Shown here: piece after piece, positions 7,876 through 15,904 of the stretch
Layout of the letters: every line of letters starts with the position of its first letter
Numbering within the stretch: the first letter of the stretch is position 1
Assembly: GCA_039986595.1 (NCBI GenBank)
Contig: JBDWQJ010000009.1
Location: 1-64,000, forward strand
DNA length: 64,000 nucleotides
From: Lentilitoribacter sp039986595
GTDB taxonomy: Bacteria > Pseudomonadota > Alphaproteobacteria > Rhizobiales > Rhizobiaceae
Direction: 5' to 3'
The notes under the pieces: generated by a model
What the model was told of the DNA's origin: nothing
What the model saw: the letters and a program-made list of their open reading frames with translations, nothing else
Databases searched by the model: none
Translations under genes and position numbers: made by a program

Positions 7876-9017
7876 TCTGCTGCCTCCAAAGGCTGGTTAT
7901 CTTCTGACTTGGCAGCTTCTTGATGCGCCATTGCTTCTTTGCGAATTTTTCGAATTAGTTCGAGTTCAGATTGGAAATCGACATAATGCGGAAGCTTGAT
8001 GTGCTCCAAAAACCCTGTCGCCTGGATGTTATCGCAATGATAAAGCACAAACTCTTCGTCCTGCGCAGGTGCGCCAACAAAGTCTTCACCCAGTTCTTTC
8101 CAGCGCATTGCTCGATCAACCAACGCCATGGAAATGGCCTTACGTTCAGATTGACCAAAGACCAAACCATAGCCGCGTGTGAATTGCGGCGGTTCTTTCT
8201 TTGAACCTTTAAACTGGTTGACGGTCTCACATTCTGTGACCTGAATTTCGCCAATATCAATTGAGAACCCGAGCTCTGGGATATCCATTTCGACATCACA
8301 AAAACCGATGCGCAATTCGCCAACAAAAGCGTGGTTCCGGGCATAACCGCGTTGCGTTGAATATGCGAGACCCAACACAAAGCCTTCATCACCTCTGGTC
8401 AAAGCCTGCAAACGAAGAGCTCGACTTGCAGGCAATTCAAGCGGTTCACGGGTTAAATCATCCGGCGTAGAATTGCTTTCCACTTCGGTTTGAATAAGGC
8501 CATCTTTGTTGAGAAATTCCGTGATATGCGGGATGTCTTTTGATTGCTCATGGATGTCATGATGAACTTTAAGTGTATCATATTCGTCGCCCGTGATTTT
8601 TTCATCACCCTCTGCCGCAAGCGTAAAATCAAGCAAGCGGTGAGTGTAATCAAATGTTGGTCCCAATATTTGCCCACCTGGCGCATCTTTAAACGTCGCT
8701 GAGATGCGGCGCATACAACTCATTTTCCCAGTATCAATGGGATTTGAATATCCAAACCTTGGCAATGTTGTGCGGTAAGCGCGGATTAAAAAAATTGCTT
8801 CAATTAGATCACCGCGAGATTGCTTGATTGCGAGTGCAGCAAGCTCTTGATCATAAAGCGAACCTTCTGCCATAACGCGCGCAACTGTGAGCGAGAGCTG
8901 CTCGATGATTTGCGATAATGAGAGAGCGGGAAGCTGTTTGTCCCCTCTACGCTCTTCTGCGAGCCAATTATGGGCGGCGTCAATAGCACGTTCGCCGCCT
9001 TTTACTGCAACATACAT
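7872..9017 (-). CDS. phnI: PhnI, C-P lyase core subunit / nucleosidase
   Basis: A 381-residue subunit of the PhnGHIJ core. PhnI is the nucleosidase component that attaches the phosphonate to the ribose of ATP with help from PhnG, PhnH and PhnL. The N terminus MYVAVKGGERAIDAAH is the family signature and fixes the start. The frame is open five codons further upstream, but the chosen ATG overlaps the phnH stop as TAATG. The downstream end overlaps phnJ by four bases. Confidence 0.96.
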   Translation of the reverse strand: MYVAVKGGERAIDAAHNWLAEERRGDKQLPALSLSQIIEQLSLTVARVMAEGSLYDQELAALAIKQSRGDLIEAIFLIRAYRTTLPRFGYSNPIDTGKMSCMRRISATFKDAPGGQILGPTFDYTHRLLDFTLAAEGDEKITGDEYDTLKVHHDIHEQSKDIPHITEFLNKDGLIQTEVESNSTPDDLTREPLELPASRALRLQALTRGDEGFVLGLAYSTQRGYARNHAFVGELRIGFCDVEMDIPELGFSIDIGEIQVTECETVNQFKGSKKEPPQFTRGYGLVFGQSERKAISMALVDRAMRWKELGEDFVGAPAQDEEFVLYHCDNIQATGFLEHIKLPHYVDFQSELELIRKIRKEAMAHQEAAKSEDNQPLEAAE

Positions 9018-9601
9018 TATACTTTCTCCCAAGCGGATTGGACTTTTGTTGTGCGCGGCAATGCAGCGATTTGTTCGCCACAGGTGAAATAGAAATCGTG
9101 CCCTAATGGAAACAACAATGCGTTTTTTTCAAATGCCAGAGTTTCAGGTAATGACAGCGAACCTACCTCTTTAATCCCGGGCCCAGACAATACCGCCCCC
9201 GTTTGTGATAACTCGTCCATCTCAACAATCATTGTCGTTGATCGATCAGGATATTCCGGTGTTCCGATTGGAAAATTATGCAACGGTTGCAACTGATCCC
9301 AAGCACCCAGAGCAAACATGCAATCCTTTGCATCGGAAAAAGGCGAATTACAGTGGAATGTAATCCACGCTTTAACATCCGCATTATCAAATTTTTCTGA
9401 CAGGTAAATCGGCGTTTGCGCGTCGCATAATGTTAAAAGCAAAGACCCAGCCGCGGCAGATAACGGCGCAGGAGGTGTTGCCACTGCAAGATTTTCAATC
9501 GTTCCAGGTTTTGCCATAACGTTCATGATCTTGCGGAAAGACTGTGCGGATTGAACTGGCGCGTTGATAAACCCACCTTCTAAAGTGTGCGTTGACGTCA
9601 T
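9017..9601 (-). CDS. phnH: PhnH, C-P lyase core subunit
   Basis: A 194-residue protein of the PhnH family, a structural and functional subunit of the C-P lyase core with a pseudo-PLP-transferase fold. The N-terminal LEGGFINAPVQSAQSFRKIM segment and PLGHDFYFTCGEQIAALPRTT near the C terminus are characteristic. It is coupled by one-base TAATG overlaps to phnG before it and phnI after it. Confidence 0.94.
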   Translation of the reverse strand: MTSTHTLEGGFINAPVQSAQSFRKIMNVMAKPGTIENLAVATPPAPLSAAAGSLLLTLCDAQTPIYLSEKFDNADVKAWITFHCNSPFSDAKDCMFALGAWDQLQPLHNFPIGTPEYPDRSTTMIVEMDELSQTGAVLSGPGIKEVGSLSLPETLAFEKNALLFPLGHDFYFTCGEQIAALPRTTKVQSAWEKV

Positions 9602-10056
9602 TAGTCTTCTCCTCTTACCAGCGTGAAGAAATCAACTTTTGTTTTTGCCGCTTTTTGCTCGCGTGTTGTGCGTGCGCTCAAAAGTGCATTTTCAATGGGA
9701 GCTAAGATATTGCTTGCAAATATATGGGCTTGTTCACCCTGCATATAAGCATCGATGATCGCCGCTTTTTCCGCTTTGTCTTTATCTCGACCTTGAACAT
9801 AGGCATGACCGACATGGCCATTATCGAGTTTTAGCGAGCAACGTGTGACCGTCATTTCTCCGAAATTAAATGGTGCGCCTGTTGCGCCCGCTCTTGCTTG
9901 CACCATTACGCCACCAATTTCAGGTTTACGCAACCAGGTATAATCTGGTGTTAAGCCATAGCGCTCCAACACATCTAAAAATGTGGTTGTTAAGAGCTCC
10001 GATGGCGCCTTAGCCAACAAACTCATCCATTTTTTTCTCTCAAGAGACAATTTCAT
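9601..10056 (-). CDS. phnG: PhnG, C-P lyase core subunit
   Basis: A 151-residue subunit of the core complex and the first gene of the phnGHIJKLN operon. RKPEIGGVMVQARAGATGAPFNFGEMTVTRCS is the recognisable conserved stretch. The first repeat of a CTAGACAAAT motif abuts its start codon, and a further copy plus a PHO-like sequence lies upstream. The operon is therefore probably under both PhnF repression and PhoB activation. Confidence 0.94.
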   Translation of the reverse strand: MKLSLERKKWMSLLAKAPSELLTTTFLDVLERYGLTPDYTWLRKPEIGGVMVQARAGATGAPFNFGEMTVTRCSLKLDNGHVGHAYVQGRDKDKAEKAAIIDAYMQGEQAHIFASNILAPIENALLSARTTREQKAAKTKVDFFTLVRGED

Positions 10057-10103
10057 CTAGACAAATCCTTGAATTATCTGCATATCTATACAACTAGACA
10101 AAT
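10057..10103. promoter_or_regulatory. Candidate PhnF operators between phnG and phnF
   Basis: The decamer CTAGACAAAT occurs twice in the same orientation, at 10057-10066 and 10094-10103, 37 bp apart. The upstream copy is part of an imperfect palindrome, TCTA-N6-TAGA at 10085-10098. Position in the divergent gap next to a HutC-type GntR gene suggests binding by PhnF. Assignment is by position and symmetry only. Confidence 0.5.
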
Positions 10104-10128
10104 ATTGCACGATTTGTGTGTAAATTCC

Positions 10129-10157
10129 ATGCAGTTTTTATGAAAGTTTTGTGACGT
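10129..10157 (-). promoter_or_regulatory. PHO-box-like repeats upstream of phnG
   Basis: Read on the minus strand, three 11-bp units follow each other: ACGTCAC, CTTTCAT and ACTGCAT, with AAAA between them. The consensus unit of a PhoB box is CTGTCAT plus 4 A/T-rich bases. The middle unit matches 6 of 7; the outer two are weaker. The box overlaps the GTG start of phnF. Confidence 0.45.
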
Positions 10158-10905
10158 GAAGGAAAAAAGCGCTAAGGGTAAGAAAACAAAGGCCGTTTGG
10201 AAAACAATTGCAGAGATTATTCGCGCAGATATTGCCGATGGCATCTATAAACCAAGTGAAAAGCTTCCCACTGAGGCGGATTTTGTCGAACGATTTAAAG
10301 TCAATCGCCATACCGTGCGTCATGCACTTTCTAGCTTAAGCGAGGATGGTATTGTCTATTCAAAGCAAGGATCAGGAGTGTTTGTTTCCACCAGCCCTGC
10401 AAAATATGAGATAGGTAAACGCGTTCGTTTTCACCAATATATCGATGGCGAAGGGCATAAAGCCAAAAAACAAACTCTTCATTTTGAAACCCGTGTTGCA
10501 ACAAAAGAAGAAGCCAAGGCGCTTAGAATTAAAACAAATGAGCTTGTGCACATTCACGAAGCGATTGCGTTTATCAATGATGAACCTGCGGCCCATTCGA
10601 TATCGGCTTATCCTGCATCGAAACTACCAAATTTGTTGAACAAGCTTGTTGAAACAAATTCGGTCACTGCAGCGATGAAATCATGCGGCATCAAAGACTA
10701 TTACCGGATGGAGACGCGGCTAACTGCTGTATTGTCCAACGCGACAACTGCATTGCATTTAAATCTAAAATCCGGCGCACCACTCCTGCGCTCTTTGGCG
10801 CTGAATTGTGATCCAGATGGCAACATAATCGAGTATGGACGTACTTGGTTCTCGGGAAACAACATTGAACTCGTCATAAATAATACTGACATTAAAACGA
10901 CATGA
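10156..10905 (+). CDS. phnF: PhnF, GntR/HutC-family repressor of the phn operon
   Basis: A 249-residue regulator. Residues about 12-80 form a GntR winged helix (KLPTEADFVERFKVNRHTVRHALSSL then GIVYSKQGSGVFV), and residues about 100-245 form a UTRA ligand-binding domain of the HutC type. It is divergent from phnG, as in many phn clusters, and probably represses the operon until a phosphonate-related ligand binds. The start is GTG; an earlier GTG runs into a stop. The PHO-like sequence overlapping its start could link its expression to phosphate status. Confidence 0.9.
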   Translation: MKEKSAKGKKTKAVWKTIAEIIRADIADGIYKPSEKLPTEADFVERFKVNRHTVRHALSSLSEDGIVYSKQGSGVFVSTSPAKYEIGKRVRFHQYIDGEGHKAKKQTLHFETRVATKEEAKALRIKTNELVHIHEAIAFINDEPAAHSISAYPASKLPNLLNKLVETNSVTAAMKSCGIKDYYRMETRLTAVLSNATTALHLNLKSGAPLLRSLALNCDPDGNIIEYGRTWFSGNNIELVINNTDIKTT

Positions 10906-10929
10906 ATACTTCGTCAATACATCACAATA

Positions 10930-10947
10930 CTGATATTGTGTTGTCAT
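10930..10947 (+). promoter_or_regulatory. Weak PHO-box-like pair before the GDPD gene
   Basis: CTGATAT at 10930-10936 and TTGTCAT at 10941-10947 are spaced 11 bp apart, as in a PhoB box, and match CTGTCAT at 5 and 6 of 7 positions. The same stretch also contains CACAATA-CTGA-TATTGTG (10923-10940), a palindrome that could be a different operator. Confidence 0.35.
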
Positions 10948-10997
10948 GTATTCCTTTTAAAGTTGATCTGTAATGAACAACTCCCAAGGTAAACTAA

Positions 10998-12212
10998 ATG
11001 TACAAACTTAATATGACAGCCGCAGCAATTGCGTGTTTTACTCTGATACCTTCCGCATTTGCCGCTGAAGTTGAGGTCGGACCCCGCCCCTATTATCTTA
11101 TCGATCAAATGCAACAAAGTGAGCTGAAAGAAAAACTGCTCGCATGTTCAGCGATGGATTTTAAAAAATCTGATTTCTCAATCGGTCACCGCGGCGCACC
11201 AATGCAGTTCCCTGAACACACAAAGCAATCGTATGCCGCCGCTGCCCGCATGGGTGCTGGCATTATGGAATGCGATGTAACTTTTACAAAAGATAAGGAG
11301 CTTGTTTGCCGTCATGCGCAAAACGACCTTCACACAACGACCAACATTCTCGCAACAGATTTGGCGCCAAATTGCACCACCGGTTTCACACCCGCATCGG
11401 GAGACACAAAAGCATCAGCTGAATGTCGTGCATCTGATGTAACTCTTGCAGAGTTTCGCACGCTAAAGGGTAAGATGGATGCTGCTAATCAAAGCGCAAC
11501 AGATGTTGCTGGTTACTTAGATGGCACAGCCGGCTGGCGCACTGATCTATATTCTGCTGAAGTTGGCACATTGATGACCCACGCTGAATCTATTGAGATG
11601 TTTAAATCATTGGGTCTTAAGTTTACGCCGGAATTAAAATCTCCATCTGTCGAGATGCCGTTTGATGGCTTTAGCCAAGCAGATTACGCTCAAAAAATGA
11701 TTGATGAATATAAAGCTGCTGGGGTTCCAGCGTCTGATGTATTTGCTCAATCATTTAATCTAGATGATGTACTTTACTGGATTGAGAACGAACCAGAGTT
11801 TGGTAAGCAAGCTGTATATCTTGATGCAAGTTACAATCGCGATGATTTTGACTATAATGATGCATCAACGTTTAAGCCTTCCATGGAAGAACTTGCAGAA
11901 AAAGGTGTAAACTATATTGCACCGCCAATGTGGATGCTTCTAACCCTTAAAGACGGTGAGATTGTTCCATCGGAATATGCGATCAAAGCAAAAGACGCCG
12001 GGCTTAATATTATCACTTGGACGCTTGAACGTTCTGGCCCACTTAAATCTGGCGGTGGATGGTATTACCAATCAATCAAAGATGTAACCGATACAGATGG
12101 AGCTATGTTTGAGATGCTGGATGTGCTTGCACAAGATGTTGGTATCGTCGGCATGTTCTCAGATTGGCCTGCGACTGTTACTTATTATGCAAACTGCATG
12201 GGCATTGAGTAA
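10998..12212 (+). CDS. Secreted glycerophosphodiester phosphodiesterase
   Basis: A 404-residue protein with an N-terminal signal peptide (cleavage after SAFA, about residue 22) followed by a GDPD domain. Catalytic signatures are GHRGAPMQFPEHT (His-Arg and Glu), then MECDVTFTKDKELVCRHAQNDL with the second histidine. It should hydrolyse glycerophosphodiesters in the periplasm to glycerol 3-phosphate and an alcohol. Lying next to phnF and flanked by phosphonate genes, it fits a phosphorus-scavenging role. It forms its own unit, closed by a terminator downstream. Confidence 0.88.
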   Translation: MYKLNMTAAAIACFTLIPSAFAAEVEVGPRPYYLIDQMQQSELKEKLLACSAMDFKKSDFSIGHRGAPMQFPEHTKQSYAAAARMGAGIMECDVTFTKDKELVCRHAQNDLHTTTNILATDLAPNCTTGFTPASGDTKASAECRASDVTLAEFRTLKGKMDAANQSATDVAGYLDGTAGWRTDLYSAEVGTLMTHAESIEMFKSLGLKFTPELKSPSVEMPFDGFSQADYAQKMIDEYKAAGVPASDVFAQSFNLDDVLYWIENEPEFGKQAVYLDASYNRDDFDYNDASTFKPSMEELAEKGVNYIAPPMWMLLTLKDGEIVPSEYAIKAKDAGLNIITWTLERSGPLKSGGGWYYQSIKDVTDTDGAMFEMLDVLAQDVGIVGMFSDWPATVTYYANCMGIE

Positions 12213-12229
12213 TTACGACGACAAAAAAA

Positions 12230-12253
12230 GGCCACCAATTCATTTTGGTGGCC
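12230..12253 (-). terminator. Terminator for the phnCDE/acetyltransferase unit
   Basis: Perfect 9-bp stem GGCCACCAA/TTGGTGGCC with a 6-base loop. On the minus strand it is followed by a run of seven T, so it terminates transcription arriving from the acetyltransferase gene. Confidence 0.75.
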
Positions 12254-12265
12254 GTTAGAATGAAT

Positions 12266-12293
12266 AAAGCGAGCAGTTTATTCAGCTCGCTTT
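12266..12293 (+). terminator. Terminator for the GDPD gene
   Basis: Stem AAAGCGAGC/GCTCGCTTT followed by T's on the plus strand. It lies immediately beside the minus-strand terminator, making a back-to-back convergent pair. Confidence 0.75.
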
Positions 12294-12299
12294 TTTTCG

Positions 12300-12917
12300 T
12301 TACTGATTTTCATATTTCTCTAAAAAAGCTTCAATCGGCAGCGATCTAAAATCTGGTAACGCGGTTCTTAGTGCCTCATGGGTCCAGTCCCACCATGAAA
12401 GCGCCATTAAACGGTTCGCAACATTATCTTCAAAACGTTTTCTAATGGGTACTGCTGGCACCCCTGCAACGATCATAAAAGGTGGTACGTCTTTGGTGAC
12501 CACACTGCCCGCAGCAATGACGGACCCATGACCAATATTCAAATCAGGTTTGATAATTGCCTGTGCACCAATCCAGGTATCATGACCAATTTTTGTTCGG
12601 CGTGAGGCTCGGTTTTCAAAAAACTCTTCCCAACGTTCAACACCATCCCAATAATCATTTGTGCGGTAGAGCATATGATGCATGCTGGCCAAATTCATTG
12701 GATGATCTGTTGGACCAATACGCGAGAATGCTGCAATGTTAGAAAACTTACCAACCGTGGTGTTTGCAATATCCGCATAACGATCTGTGTAGGAGTAATC
12801 ATCTATTTCACTGTTTAAGATACGAGTGCCGCGACCAAGCTCTGTATAGCGACCAAACGTTGTGTTGCTCACATCACAATCTGGATGCAAGAACACGTCT
12901 TCCGATAATCTAGGCAT
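12300..12917 (-). CDS. Phosphonate-cluster hexapeptide-repeat acetyltransferase
   Basis: A 205-residue protein with left-handed beta-helix hexapeptide repeats. Examples are TTFGRYTELGRGTRILNSEI, VGKFSNIAAFSRIG, IGHDTWIGAQAIIKPDLNIGHGSVIAAGSVVTKDV. The His in NLASMHHMLY corresponds to the catalytic histidine region of xenobiotic acetyltransferases. A subfamily of these enzymes is regularly encoded beside phn genes and may acetylate aminoalkylphosphonates, but the substrate is not proven. It is the last gene of the phnC-phnD-phnE1-phnE2-SDR unit, one base after the SDR stop. Confidence 0.85.
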   Translation of the reverse strand: MPRLSEDVFLHPDCDVSNTTFGRYTELGRGTRILNSEIDDYSYTDRYADIANTTVGKFSNIAAFSRIGPTDHPMNLASMHHMLYRTNDYWDGVERWEEFFENRASRRTKIGHDTWIGAQAIIKPDLNIGHGSVIAAGSVVTKDVPPFMIVAGVPAVPIRKRFEDNVANRLMALSWWDWTHEALRTALPDFRSLPIEAFLEKYENQ

Positions 12918-12918
12918 T

Positions 12919-13623
12919 TTAGTAGTCTCTTTCTTTACCGGTCCATTGAATGAATTTACCGGACATATTCATGTCTAAACCCTGAGCGATTTGCCAAATA
13001 CCTGCAGCAACATCAGATGGATCATTATCTGCGCTCTCACCACCCATCTCTGTGCGCACCCAACCTGGATCAACCACACAAACCGGGATATTTTCCTGCG
13101 CTAAATCTGTCGACAAACCCTGCATGATTTTGTTCAATGCTGTTTTTGATGCGCGATAGGAAATATGATCCGATTTTGCGTATCCCATCCAAGACATTTG
13201 GCTGGAAATAGAAATGATTGCTGGATGGCTGGACGCTTTAAGCTTGGGCAAAACCAATTGCGCCAACCTTAGTGGCGCAATAGTGTTTATCTCAAACACA
13301 TCAGTGAAAGCGTTAATTGAAGCGGATATGGTATCATTGTCATCAGGTCCGATTATACCCGCATTGTTTATGAGCAAATTGAGCTCTTCGATATCTGACA
13401 GCGCTTTTGACATTGCATCTTGATCGCGAACATCAAATACCAAAGGGGTAAAGTTCTTACCAAATTCATCCTTTAGCTTATCAGCATCTGAATGAGAGCG
13501 GACACTTCCATAAACCTTATAGCCATCAGATAGAGCCGCTTTACAAATCTGGTAACCTATTCCACGGGCAACACCTGTAATGAGAACTGCTGACATGGCT
13601 GGCATGACTGGCATGGTTGGCAT
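12919..13623 (-). CDS. Short-chain dehydrogenase/reductase in the phosphonate transport operon
   Basis: A 234-residue classical SDR. The cofactor motif is TGVARGIG, NNAG follows at about residue 86, and the catalytic Ser and YxxxK are in SISSQMSWM and ISYRASKTAL. The substrate is unknown; company with phosphonate uptake genes suggests a phosphonate aldehyde or side-chain alcohol, which is inference. The N terminus MPTMPVMPAMSAVLITG is encoded by a 9-bp tandem repeat with four in-frame ATG codons, so the true start could be any of them; the last one, at 13596, would give the usual SDR N terminus. Confidence 0.82.
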   Translation of the reverse strand: MPTMPVMPAMSAVLITGVARGIGYQICKAALSDGYKVYGSVRSHSDADKLKDEFGKNFTPLVFDVRDQDAMSKALSDIEELNLLINNAGIIGPDDNDTISASINAFTDVFEINTIAPLRLAQLVLPKLKASSHPAIISISSQMSWMGYAKSDHISYRASKTALNKIMQGLSTDLAQENIPVCVVDPGWVRTEMGGESADNDPSDVAAGIWQIAQGLDMNMSGKFIQWTGKERDY

Positions 13624-13625
13624 GG

Positions 13626-14966
13626 CTAACTCTTGCCGCCGATTAGCTTTTTACGAAGCCAACCAGAAAGCGTATCCATCATCATCACCATTAAGATGAT
13701 TAGGATGATATAATAACTCACCTCTTCCCAATCCTTACCAGTAATAATGGCTTGAGTTAGATGTAGACCAATACCGCCACCAACGATTGCGCCAATAACT
13801 GTGGCACTTCGCGTATTTGACTCCAGATAATAAAGGATCTGACTTAGGAACACTGGGATCAATTGTGGGATAACCCCAAAACGATACCGCTGCAGAGGTT
13901 TCGCGCCGGTTGAACGTATACCTTCGATTTGTTTTTGATCAACATTTTCAAGAGCTTCTGAGAACATCTTACCAAACGTACCTGTATCCGTTAGTAAAAT
14001 GGCTAATGCGCCTGTTAAGGGCCCGGGACCAAATGCGCGAGATAAAACAATTGTCCAGATAAGGCCATCCACCCCGCGCAGAAAATCAAATACACGGCGC
14101 ATCGAAAAGCGTGCGATCCAAACAGGTGAGAAATTACGGGCAGACATGAAAGCTAACGGCAGGGCAATAAGAGCTGCGCCGATCGTACCCAAAAATGCCA
14201 TAAGAATTGTTTCAAACAGGGCCCAAGCAATTTCCAGATGTCGCCACATGGAATTATACCAAAAATCGTTCCACATCGCGCTGAAATTGCTTTTTGCAGG
14301 ATCAATCCGGTCTGATGAGAACGCTGAGCCAATTACTTCTGAAAAACTCATGCCATAAAATGGGCTGTCGAGTGTGAAGAAAAACATTTCCCAGCCATAA
14401 AAATACCGGAACACATCTGTTTTGGATTTTGTGACTGCTATGCGCCCAGCTTCGGTTGTGATTGAAACGCGCGTGTTAGAAGCGCTGATAAAATCCGGAA
14501 CAGTTTCAGTTGGTAGTTTGAGCGAAATGCCAGAATTCTTTGGTTCAATTTCAACCATCCCAAAGCCTGGGATATCGTAGAAGACCGTTTTTCCAACAAA
14601 CTCAACCACATGGTCAGGCGCTAAAAAGACCGACGCGTTATCACCTTCGATATCAACCCAATTAGGTGTTTCTCCAGCAGGATAACGTCCCTTTTTCTCA
14701 CCTTCGATGGCAATGGTAAAATCACCCGCGCCGCGATTGGATTTCGTCACATGTGTTTTATAAGAATATGTATCAGACAGCAGCGTGGACGCTTTATCCA
14801 ACCTTGCGCGCTCTGTAATTCCTGCGAAATCAAATGAAACCGCGATATAGATGAAATAGGCCAAAATGAGCACTGGTGCACCAAATGCGACCAATTTCAT
14901 TCTCAAAAAATTCTTATCGACTAAGGCTCGAAGTTCAGTTTTGTTATCAGCGACGATCGTGCTCAT
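13626..14966 (-). CDS. phnE: PhnE, phosphonate ABC permease 2 (extended form)
   Basis: A 446-residue inner-membrane permease, much longer than the approximately 290 residues of its partner. After a first membrane segment (about 27-48), a ~170-residue hydrophilic domain precedes the usual permease core starting near residue 240. The core contains the ATPase-contacting EAA loop ALENVDQKQIEGIRSTGA and late segments SATVIGAIVGGGIG. It probably forms a heterodimer with the upstream PhnE1 and works with PhnC and PhnD. Its start overlaps the PhnE1 stop by 4 bases. Confidence 0.92.
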   Translation of the reverse strand: MSTIVADNKTELRALVDKNFLRMKLVAFGAPVLILAYFIYIAVSFDFAGITERARLDKASTLLSDTYSYKTHVTKSNRGAGDFTIAIEGEKKGRYPAGETPNWVDIEGDNASVFLAPDHVVEFVGKTVFYDIPGFGMVEIEPKNSGISLKLPTETVPDFISASNTRVSITTEAGRIAVTKSKTDVFRYFYGWEMFFFTLDSPFYGMSFSEVIGSAFSSDRIDPAKSNFSAMWNDFWYNSMWRHLEIAWALFETILMAFLGTIGAALIALPLAFMSARNFSPVWIARFSMRRVFDFLRGVDGLIWTIVLSRAFGPGPLTGALAILLTDTGTFGKMFSEALENVDQKQIEGIRSTGAKPLQRYRFGVIPQLIPVFLSQILYYLESNTRSATVIGAIVGGGIGLHLTQAIITGKDWEEVSYYIILIILMVMMMDTLSGWLRKKLIGGKS

Positions 14967-15829
14967 CGGCTTTCTCCGATCAGTTTGTTTCTCGCATAAC
15001 CCGACAATTGATCGACGAGTACGATGGTTAAAAACAGCAGGATAAAGATCACAGCAGCTTCATCATATTTGCCTTTGCCCCAAGACATGGCGTTTTTCAG
15101 CTCGTAGCCAATCCCCCCGGAACCAACAAAACCTAAGATCGCTGACGCTCTGATATTGATTTCAAAACGTAAAAGCGCATAGCTTAGATAGTTTGGAATG
15201 ACTTGCGGCAAGATACCAAGCCACATACGTTGAAACCATGTGGCACCAACGGATTCTAAACCTTCGACAGATTTGATATCGGCATTTTCATTTACTTCTG
15301 AGAACAATTTACCCAAGGCGCCAATTGTATGCAGCGCAATGGCGATCATCGCCGGAACAGGGCCACCACCCATGATAAAAATCAGCACCAAAGCAATGAC
15401 AATTTCTGGCATGGCGCGCAACACATCCATTACCCTGCGAAACACCGGGATCAATCGCGGCCATTTGGCCAGCCCCCGCGTTGCCAAAAGCGAAATAAAC
15501 ACGCCAATAATTGCGCCAATGAGCGTGGCCGCACCTGCGATATTAATCGTCTCTAACAAGCTTGGTAGAAATTCAAAAATGTGAGCTGGAAATTGCGCCA
15601 GTTTCTGACTAGCATCATCCAGCATTTCTGCGGGAAAATCGAAGACATTGGGCAAACCATCCCAAAAACCGCCAGCGTTTCTATCATTTGCGGTCATAAA
15701 ACCGCTTACGAGGAGCGCGATAAAAACGATCAAGAATATTGTATTATATAAGTGCTTACGCTGAACTTGAGCGAGATAGTTTTCACGCAGATCCGGCGCC
15801 GTAGATTTGTCTATGGCTTGTGTCGACAT
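14963..15829 (-). CDS. phnE: PhnE, phosphonate ABC permease 1
   Basis: A 288-residue permease with about six membrane segments. The EAA loop is EVNENADIKSVEGLESVGA, and RASAILGFVGSGGIGYEL is typical of PhnE. It follows phnD after a hairpin and overlaps the second phnE gene. Together with PhnC and PhnD it should import phosphonates and possibly phosphite or phosphate esters. Confidence 0.93.
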   Translation of the reverse strand: MSTQAIDKSTAPDLRENYLAQVQRKHLYNTIFLIVFIALLVSGFMTANDRNAGGFWDGLPNVFDFPAEMLDDASQKLAQFPAHIFEFLPSLLETINIAGAATLIGAIIGVFISLLATRGLAKWPRLIPVFRRVMDVLRAMPEIVIALVLIFIMGGGPVPAMIAIALHTIGALGKLFSEVNENADIKSVEGLESVGATWFQRMWLGILPQVIPNYLSYALLRFEINIRASAILGFVGSGGIGYELKNAMSWGKGKYDEAAVIFILLFLTIVLVDQLSGYARNKLIGESR

Positions 15830-15858
15830 TTTCGTTCTTCAATTCAATGAGATGAGAA

Positions 15859-15887
15859 AAGACCACCCCAGTGCATAGGGTGGTCTT
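15859..15887 (-). terminator. Hairpin between phnD and phnE1
   Basis: Ten-base arms AAGACCACCC and GGGTGGTCTT with a 9-base loop, ending in TTTTC on the minus strand. Such hairpins after binding-protein genes often reduce readthrough into permease genes and protect the upstream message, giving more binding protein than permease. Confidence 0.6.
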
Positions 15888-15904
15888 GATAGGAAAGAAA
15901 TCGA

